A stretch of DNA of 8,105 bases from Spirochaetaceae bacterium (GTDB taxonomy: Bacteria > Spirochaetota > Spirochaetia > PWKH01). This document shows positions 1-3,896 of this stretch, piece by piece. The position numbers and the translations under genes are program-made. The DNA lies in contig PWNW01000298.1 of the NCBI GenBank assembly GCA_003557605.1, forward strand, positions 1 to 8,105. The letters run 5' to 3'. Within the stretch, counting starts at the first letter, position 1; every line of letters starts with the position of its first letter. The notes beneath the pieces were generated by a model. The model was not told the origin of the DNA. It worked only from the letters and a program-made list of their open reading frames with translations, and did not search any database.

Positions 1-2
1 GT

Positions 3-407
3 CCTGATATTGAGCAGGTTGCTTATGCATATGCCAGGAAATTCAATTGGCGTATCCAACCTTCAGGGAACACCGCATTAAACTATCTGGGATTATCCAC
101 TCAAGTTTCTGCTCGTCATCTCTATGTTTCTGACGGGCCGAGCCGTACGTATAACATAGGGAACCAGTCATTAGAATTTAAACATCAGGCTATAAAAGAA
201 ACAGGACTGGAACTGCGTGAGAGCAGATTGCTTGTACAGGCTCTTCGGGCTTTGGGGAAGGATCATGTCACCCCGGATGTTATCAGTAAGATATCTGATC
301 AGATAGGCGATGTCCCTCCTGGAAAGATCTTGAAAGATGTCCAGAAGGTAAGTGTCTGGATATATATGGCGATAGAGGAAATTCTCAAAGGATCGCATCA
401 TGAATAA
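3..407 (+). CDS. DUF6088 / AbiEi-like type IV antitoxin (5' end outside window)
   Basis: The reading frame enters from the left edge and ends at TAA 405-407, giving 134 C-terminal residues. It contains a stretch reading IQPSGNTALNYLGLSTQV, then HLYVSDGPSRTYNIGN and a LEFKH segment. This is the conserved core of the DUF6088 family of AbiEi-like antitoxins, which are usually around 200 residues. The missing N-terminal third would hold the winged-helix DNA-binding part. In characterised AbiE systems the antitoxin represses its own operon and neutralises the toxin without binding it (type IV). The last codons overlap the start of the toxin gene by 8 bp (ATGAATAA), which implies translational coupling. 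The family assignment is by recognised motif order and by the partner gene; the antitoxin role is inferred from the family. The promoter lies outside the window. Confidence 0.85.
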   Translation, partial: PDIEQVAYAYARKFNWRIQPSGNTALNYLGLSTQVSARHLYVSDGPSRTYNIGNQSLEFKHQAIKETGLELRESRLLVQALRALGKDHVTPDVISKISDQIGDVPPGKILKDVQKVSVWIYMAIEEILKGSHHE

Positions 408-1380
408 TGTCGCTCGTTTATCGCAGGAGGAAAGGAATCAGGTTTTTTCGGAGACTGCTGCTCAGATGGGAGCGACTCCCGCAATAGTTGAAAAAGATTT
501 CTGGGTTTGTTTTGTTCTGGATAAAATATTTATGTCAGAGAAGCTCAGAAGCAAATTGCTGTTTAAGGGAGGCACGAGCCTTTCAAAGGTCTATAATGTT
601 ATTGAGCGATTTTCTGAAGACATTGATTTGGTACTTAACTGGAATCTTGTCTCTTGTGAAAATCCCAATCTCGGAAGATCAAAGAACAAACAAGATAAAT
701 TCAATAAGCAGATTAATGAACTTGCTCAAGAGTACATCGTTTCTCAGCTTTTACCTGAACTGGAAGTGTTATGTGCTCCGCTTTGTCAGGTTGAAATAGA
801 CCAGAAAGATCCTCATTGTGTGAATATATCATATCCAATAACATTTGAAGATGCATATATTCGTCCGGAGGTTCGTCTTGAAATTGGGCCGTTAGCTTCC
901 TGGCAGCCAAGCAGAGAATTTTTGATAACCTCCTATGTCGCGGAGTATTTCCCCCGACTATTCAAGCATGGTGAAATTACTGTGAGAGCTATAGAAGGGA
1001 AACGGACATTTTGGGAGAAAGCGACCATTCTTCACCAGGAAGCTCATCGTCCTGAGCGGAAACTTCAACCTTCAAGGTATTCTAGGCATTATTATGACTT
1101 GGCAATGCTTGCATCATCAGAAATCCGAGAACAAGCCTTGTCCGACCTGGAACTGCTTAAGGATGTTGTTGACTTCAAAAAGAAATTCTATCCGGTAGGA
1201 TGGGCCCATTATGAAACAGCTGTTCCTGGCTCTCTGAAATTGATCCCTTCAAAAGAGATAATAAATTCAGTGATAAAGGATTATCGGGCAATGCAGGAGA
1301 TGATATTCGGATATAAGCCGACAATAACCGAAATTTTCGATATCTTGCATGATTTGGAAGAACAGATAAATAGGTTGTAG
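400..1380 (+). CDS. abiEii: AbiEii/AbiGii-family nucleotidyltransferase toxin
   Basis: A 326-residue protein of the AbiEii/AbiGii toxin family (COG2253, DUF1814-type). The nucleotidyltransferase signature is clear: FKGGTSLSK at residues 55-63, then RFSEDIDL at 70-77, giving the G-S...D-x-D metal and NTP site (G58, S60, D74, D76). Two further family motifs follow, TFWEKATILH at 203-212 (K207) and SRHYYDLAML at 228-237 (D233), matching the lysine and aspartate catalytic positions of related MenT toxins. All key residues are present, so the enzyme looks intact. Family members are cytosolic and NTP-dependent, and related MenT toxins add nucleotides to tRNA 3' ends; the substrate here is unknown. 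The ATG overlaps the antitoxin stop, so no separate promoter is expected. Its base composition is AT-richer than clpB and downstream genes, suggesting horizontal acquisition. Likely role: phage defence or plasmid/island maintenance. Confidence 0.93.
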   Translation: MNNVARLSQEERNQVFSETAAQMGATPAIVEKDFWVCFVLDKIFMSEKLRSKLLFKGGTSLSKVYNVIERFSEDIDLVLNWNLVSCENPNLGRSKNKQDKFNKQINELAQEYIVSQLLPELEVLCAPLCQVEIDQKDPHCVNISYPITFEDAYIRPEVRLEIGPLASWQPSREFLITSYVAEYFPRLFKHGEITVRAIEGKRTFWEKATILHQEAHRPERKLQPSRYSRHYYDLAMLASSEIREQALSDLELLKDVVDFKKKFYPVGWAHYETAVPGSLKLIPSKEIINSVIKDYRAMQEMIFGYKPTITEIFDILHDLEEQINRL

Positions 1381-1406
1381 CTGCTCATCGGTACCGGTAC
1401 GAGCAG
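1381..1406. repeat. Imperfect inverted repeat just after the toxin stop codon
   Basis: CTGCTC at 1381-1386 pairs with GAGCAG at 1401-1406. Between them are two tandem copies of CGGTAC (1389-1400), which can form a small inner GTA-CCGG-TAC stem. On the plus strand it is followed by A residues, not T, so it is not a typical intrinsic terminator for the toxin gene. It could stabilise the mRNA 3' end or be a remnant of integration; neither is shown. Confidence 0.45.
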
Positions 1407-1420
1407 AAAAAGTCTCTATG

Positions 1421-1454
1421 AAGTATAAAAGCCACCAGACTCCTCTGATGGCTT
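1421..1454 (-). terminator. Intrinsic terminator of the tRNA-fMet gene
   Basis: Read on the minus strand, AAGCCATCAGA pairs with TCTGGTGGCTT (11 bp, with one T·G wobble) around a GGAG loop, followed by TTTTATAC. It lies directly after the tRNA 3' end. On the plus strand the wobble becomes a C-A mismatch and the tail (CTTGTTT) is weaker, so the element is best read as the minus-strand tRNA terminator, with possible weak activity on the toxin transcript. Confidence 0.8.
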
Positions 1455-1460
1455 CTTGTT

Positions 1461-1533
1461 TAGCAGGGGCAGGACTCGAACCTGCGACCTCCGGGTTATG
1501 AGCCCGACGAGCTGCCAACTGCTCTACCCTGCG
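1461..1533 (-). tRNA. Initiator tRNA-fMet (anticodon CAU)
   Basis: A complete 73-nt cloverleaf on the minus strand. The acceptor strand CGCAGGG pairs with CCCTGCT except for a C1xU72 mismatch, and the discriminator is A73. The D stem is GAGC/GCTC with an A11:U24 pair. The anticodon arm is TCGGG-CTCATAA-CCCGG with the three G:C pairs at 29-41, 30-40 and 31-39. The T arm is GCAGG-TTCGAGT-CCTGC. The unpaired 1-72 position, the A11:U24 pair and the three G:C pairs are the hallmarks of bacterial initiator tRNA, so this is fMet and not elongator Met or tRNA-Ile. No CCA is encoded (the next bases are AAC), so CCA must be added by the nucleotidyltransferase. A terminator follows directly and a promoter candidate precedes. 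Confidence 0.97.
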
Positions 1534-1548
1534 TCGACCTTTACAAAC

Positions 1549-1574
1549 GTATAGAAAATGCTGTGAATAGTCAA
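1549..1574 (-). promoter_or_regulatory. Candidate sigma-70 promoter for tRNA-fMet
   Basis: On the minus strand there is TTGACT (1574-1569), five of six matches to the -35 consensus. TATACG follows at 1554-1549 with a 15-bp spacer, or TACGTT with 17 bp. The predicted start would fall a few bases upstream of the mature tRNA 5' end at 1533. The -35 is convincing; the -10 and spacing are only fair. Confidence 0.45.
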
Positions 1575-1597
1575 GAGGGTTGGTGGAAAAATCTAGC

Positions 1598-1697
1598 TGA
1601 GTCAATCTGAATCAGTTTATTTGATTTACTAAATCAAGAATGTGTCAATATGACTCAATGAAAAGGTTGTTATGACTCACTATATCAATATGACACA
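1598..1697 (+). promoter_or_regulatory. Array of phased 7-3-7 dyads upstream of the sigma-54 promoter (candidate enhancer)
   Basis: Related palindromes occur at 1598-1614 (TGAGTCA-ATC-TGAATCA), 1641-1657 (TGTGTCA-ATA-TGACTCA) and 1681-1697 (TATATCA-ATA-TGACACA). There is also a good right half-site TGACTCA at 1673-1679, which would complete a degenerate dyad at 1663-1679. Between them, TTGATTT-ACT-AAATCAA at 1621-1637 is a perfect 7-bp inverted repeat of the same geometry but different sequence. Centres lie at about 1606, 1629, 1649, 1671 and 1689, roughly 18-23 bp apart, so they face the same side of the helix. They sit about 100-180 bp upstream of the predicted start, the usual place for upstream activating sequences bound by NtrC-type activators. 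The repeats are seen directly; the activator role is inference. Confidence 0.55.
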
Positions 1698-1727
1698 TTG
1701 GGGTTGGTTTGCTAGATATGAAATATC

Positions 1728-1761
1728 TATAAATATATATAATATAAAAAATAAAAAAATT
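1728..1761. promoter_or_regulatory. AT-only tract between the dyad array and the promoter
   Basis: This stretch of about 34 bases has no G or C and ends in two A-runs (AAAAAA and AAAAAAA). It follows a small palindrome, GATAT-GAA-ATATC, at 1715-1727. Such A-tract DNA is often bent or flexible, and would suit looping between an upstream activator and a sigma-54 polymerase. No convincing IHF consensus was found. The composition is seen directly; the function is inferred. Confidence 0.35.
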
Positions 1762-1776
1762 GGCATGGTGATTGCT
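1761..1776 (+). promoter_or_regulatory. Sigma-54 (RpoN) -24/-12 promoter of hsp20
   Basis: TGGCATG at 1761-1767, four bases, then TTGCT at 1772-1776 match the sigma-54 consensus TGGCAYG-N4-TTGCW. The invariant GG (1762-1763) and GC (1774-1775) are separated by exactly 10 bases. The predicted start is near 1787, giving a leader of about 42 nt with a good Shine-Dalgarno before hsp20. No competing sigma-70 or sigma-32 promoter is equally good, though the AT-rich stretch upstream offers many loose -10-like hexamers. Sigma-54 promoters need an NtrC-family ATPase; none is encoded in this window. Confidence 0.75.
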
Positions 1777-1817
1777 ATATAGTAAATGTAAGATAAAAAA
1801 GCAAAATAATAGATTGC

Positions 1818-1823
1818 GGAGGT
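1818..1823 (+). promoter_or_regulatory. Shine-Dalgarno of hsp20
   Basis: GGAGGT is followed by a 5-nt spacer (GCAAT) and ATG at 1829. This strong site decides the start codon over the upstream in-frame ATG at 1772. Confidence 0.85.
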
Positions 1824-1828
1824 GCAAT

Positions 1829-2260
1829 ATGAAAGGATTAGTAACAAGAAAGCCCAACAGTATCAGTCTTTTTGATGACTTCGATCAGTTCTTTGAAAAT
1901 TTCTTCAAAGATGTTCCGTCCAGGACCGCTGCACGGTATCCAAGCGTAGATATCCGGGAAGAAAAAGATAAGTTTGTACTTGAAGCTGATATGCCCGGTT
2001 TTACCGAAAAGGATGTCAATGTGAATGTGGACAACAATGTGCTTTACATTGAAAGCTGCAGAGAAGATAAGCGTGAGGAACAGGACCAGGGATACCTGCT
2101 CAGGGAGCGGCAGAGCTGCACCTTTAAGAGGAGTTTCAATCTCCCCGAAGGAGTGGATGTTGACAAGATTAAGGGTGAATTCAAGAACGGAGTTCTGAAC
2201 CTTGCTATCCCCAAGAGTCCGGAGAGACAGCCGAAGAAGATTGCCATTAAGCTTTCGTAA
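1829..2260 (+). CDS. hsp20: Hsp20/alpha-crystallin small heat-shock protein
   Basis: A 143-residue cytosolic holdase of the Hsp20 (IbpA/Hsp18) family that binds unfolding proteins without ATP and hands them to DnaK/ClpB. The N-terminal arm (about 1-37) carries the aromatic-rich FDDFDQFFENFF segment at 15-26. The alpha-crystallin domain covers about 38-128, with ADMPGF at 53-58 and the FKNGVLNL motif at 118-125. The C-terminal I-x-I anchor is I138-A-I140. Length is normal for the family. The start at 1829 is chosen because GGAGGT (1818-1823) sits 5 nt upstream and the protein then begins with the usual family N-terminus. An in-frame ATG at 1772 lies inside the sigma-54 -12 region and would add 19 unusual residues, so it is rejected. 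The gene appears monocistronic, between its own promoter region and a strong hairpin. Family call is certain; regulation by sigma-54 is predicted. Confidence 0.96.
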   Translation: MKGLVTRKPNSISLFDDFDQFFENFFKDVPSRTAARYPSVDIREEKDKFVLEADMPGFTEKDVNVNVDNNVLYIESCREDKREEQDQGYLLRERQSCTFKRSFNLPEGVDVDKIKGEFKNGVLNLAIPKSPERQPKKIAIKLS

Positions 2261-2266
2261 ATACCA

Positions 2267-2294
2267 GGGGCTGCCGAAAGGCAGCCCTTCATTT
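2267..2294 (+). terminator. Hairpin terminator between convergent hsp20 and lipoprotein genes
   Basis: GGGCTGCC (2268-2275) pairs perfectly with GGCAGCCC (2280-2287) around a GAAA tetraloop, followed by TTCATTT. It starts 7 bases after the hsp20 stop and ends at the stop of the convergent lipoprotein gene. The T-tail is only moderate on either strand (CTGGTATTT on the minus strand), so it probably serves both genes. Confidence 0.8.
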
Positions 2295-3054
2295 ACCAGG
2301 TTACTGAAAAGATCAGAGGATCATGGAGAAGGAGAAAATCAATCAGCGGAATGGTGAACACCGCCTGCCGGGGAGTTACGATTCTTCCTCCGTTCTGCCT
2401 GATAATAGGACGGGTGGTATGGATAACGATTCGGATTTCCGACTCTTCAATAGCTCCCGGGCCCTCTTCACCAAGCATGTAGCTGACCATTTCCAGATAC
2501 TCCTCCTTGGTGACATCCCTGTTTTCTTCAGGACCGAATGTAGAGAAGGACGGGTCTTTGAGAATCGGAACGAGTTCTTCGAGCTGGGAATAGTTGTCAA
2601 TATCTATATGTATGGTTACCTGCTGAGTCCTGCCTGAAGCATCATAGGTAAAAACATCTATTTCCCGCTGTTTCTCCTCTGCGGTCCTCAGAATGTACCG
2701 GGCGTCGGTGAAGTGGAATTCACCTTCAAAATAGGTTTCAGAAGCTTCCCTGACTTCAGCCTTGTAGATATATTCCGAGGAAAGCAGTTCCGACTCAAGG
2801 CGCTGGGCATCAAGACGGGAGAGGTCAGCCTCCTCTTCGGGGAGGAATTCTGAATAGTCATCCAGGACCTCCAGGAAGAATTCCTGGATGATTACCTCAA
2901 AGGTTGAAAACCCGCTGTCATCTACGTAGATGGTGAATTCTTCATGTACCATGCAGGACATGCTCATCATCATGATAACTGCCGTGATAATTAGAGAAGG
3001 GATGACCCATGGTCGGGCTGTATGGAATGCCATGCTGCTGTGTTCCTTGTTCAT
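2293..3054 (-). CDS. Putative lipoprotein of unknown function
   Basis: A 253-residue protein whose function I do not recognise. It begins with a basic N-terminus (HTARPW), a hydrophobic segment at about residues 18-31 and then MSMSC, with Cys34 as the likely lipidated residue. Serine at -3 makes this a weak lipobox by E. coli rules, though acceptable under relaxed lipobox rules such as those of spirochaetes. The rest (about 219 residues) is acidic and soluble-looking, with a strand-rich opening (FTIYVDDSGFSTFEV) and a C-terminal hydrophobic strand ending in FSVTW. The general shape (Cys, beta-rich repeats, terminal tryptophan strand) vaguely recalls LppM-type lipoprotein domains; this is a weak guess. 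The start is uncertain: M1 at 3054 lacks a clear Shine-Dalgarno, whereas M8 (3031-3033) has AAGGA about 10 nt upstream and would give a 26-residue signal before the Cys. It lies 79 bp downstream of the PrsW-like gene on the same strand, probably cotranscribed. Confidence 0.75.
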   Translation of the reverse strand: MNKEHSSMAFHTARPWVIPSLIITAVIMMMSMSCMVHEEFTIYVDDSGFSTFEVIIQEFFLEVLDDYSEFLPEEEADLSRLDAQRLESELLSSEYIYKAEVREASETYFEGEFHFTDARYILRTAEEKQREIDVFTYDASGRTQQVTIHIDIDNYSQLEELVPILKDPSFSTFGPEENRDVTKEEYLEMVSYMLGEEGPGAIEESEIRIVIHTTRPIIRQNGGRIVTPRQAVFTIPLIDFLLLHDPLIFSVTW

Positions 3055-3133
3055 CAGTATTTATCTGCTAAAACGATGCAGAGTCAGTAAGGTAACAGTA
3101 TCATGAAAGGCAATTGAAGAAAAGATGGTTTGT

Positions 3134-3838
3134 TTATGATCTTCCAAAGAAGCGGTCCTCTAAAAGGGCCAGGGAAGCAAGTTTTTTCAAGCGTTTCCAG
3201 GAATAGATGAGAAGGGGAATGATCAGAAGACTGTAGATTGAAGCAGTGAACAGCAGGAAGTTATAGGTTCCGTGGACCAGAACAGCAAAGAAAAGGCCTT
3301 TGAAGCGGATTGAAGGATGTTCGAACTTGGAGCGTCCGATATAGTATCCCATGATGCCTGAAGCGATGGCATGGAGAGGAACTGCAGTGAAGCCCCGGAG
3401 CAGCATCAGGGAGAGGGGATTGTCAACGCTGTATAGGATATTTTCAAGAATGGCAAAACCCATACTGGCCCCTATGGTATATACAATACCGTCGGCGACT
3501 TCATCGAAATCCTTCTTTGGGACAAGAAAGCGAAAAACCACAAAGAGTTTGGAGCTTTCTTCAATGAGGGCTGAGGTGACAAAGGCGGTCAGAAAGATAT
3601 AGACGGGGTATGAGAACATCCTGAACAGCGGGTCTGCAATGAATCCTGCAACAAGGGCAGGAACAGTTGAAAGGACGCCGAGGAACAGTGAATAGAGAAT
3701 CATCCGGCCAGGTTCCGGTTTTCGGCGGTCCTGACGATAGAAATAGAGCAGCAGAATGAGTGCCGGCACTGCTGCAAGGAGAAAGGTCAGCAGAAAGCGG
3801 TCAAGGTTGAAGATACTTGGCACATCAATGGGCATCAT
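3134..3838 (-). CDS. prsW: PrsW-family intramembrane metalloprotease
   Basis: A polytopic inner-membrane protein of about 234 residues matching the PrsW/CPBP-like glutamic-type intramembrane protease family. Family motifs in order, numbered from this start: YFYRQDRRKPEP (32-43) after the first membrane segment, LIEESSKLF (91-99) with the EE-x-x-K motif, DGIVYTIGASMGFAILEN (116-133), PLHAIASGIMGYY (154-166), and LVHGTYNF (187-194). The conserved E, E, H and H residues are all present. In Bacillus subtilis PrsW cleaves the anti-sigma factor RsiW at site 1; no sigma/anti-sigma pair is encoded here, so the substrate is unknown. The ORF could start at 3898, but that ATG shares CATG with the divergent clpB start and adds 20 residues. 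I prefer M at 3838 (or the adjacent M at 3835), whose length is closer to the family. Neither start has a clear Shine-Dalgarno. The lipoprotein gene follows 79 bp downstream. Confidence 0.85.
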   Translation of the reverse strand: MMPIDVPSIFNLDRFLLTFLLAAVPALILLLYFYRQDRRKPEPGRMILYSLFLGVLSTVPALVAGFIADPLFRMFSYPVYIFLTAFVTSALIEESSKLFVVFRFLVPKKDFDEVADGIVYTIGASMGFAILENILYSVDNPLSLMLLRGFTAVPLHAIASGIMGYYIGRSKFEHPSIRFKGLFFAVLVHGTYNFLLFTASIYSLLIIPLLIYSWKRLKKLASLALLEDRFFGRS

Positions 3839-3848
3839 CGCAGGTTTC

Positions 3849-3877
3849 AGTATGATGCAGGAAACTGATTGGATCAA
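3849..3877 (-). promoter_or_regulatory. Possible sigma-70 promoter for prsW
   Basis: On the minus strand TTGATC (3877-3872), a 17-bp spacer and CATACT (3854-3849) each match four of six consensus bases. The start of transcription would fall close to the ATG at 3838, implying a very short or absent leader, which agrees with the lack of a Shine-Dalgarno. Weak by sequence alone. Confidence 0.3.
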
Positions 3878-3896
3878 TAGGAAGAAGAGGGACACC

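Noticed and set aside
1267..1605. 112-residue minus-strand frame across the tRNA
   Set aside because: It reads through the tRNA-fMet gene; its peptide is simply translated tRNA sequence (a common spurious annotation).
1598..1697. CIRCE (HrcA) element upstream of hsp20
   Set aside because: The dyads lack the TTAGCACTC half-site and have a 3-bp spacer where CIRCE has 9.
1641..1699. CRISPR-like repeats in the TCAATATGAC copies
   Set aside because: The repeats are short, imperfect and palindromic with irregular short gaps, and no cas genes are present; regulatory dyads explain them better.
1772..1828. Upstream in-frame ATG of hsp20
   Set aside because: It falls inside the sigma-54 -12 region, has no Shine-Dalgarno and adds a non-family N-terminus; ATG 1829 has GGAGGT at 5 nt.
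3818..3833. TGGCAC followed by TGGGC as a second sigma-54 promoter for clpB
   Set aside because: The -24 half is good, but GG to GC spacing is 11 and not 10, the -12 half matches only two of four bases, and no TGASTCA dyads lie upstream.
3756..3896. 47-residue in-frame extension upstream of the ClpB start
   Set aside because: It is antisense to prsW, does not look like ClpB, and ATG 3897 has a Shine-Dalgarno and gives the normal ClpB length.
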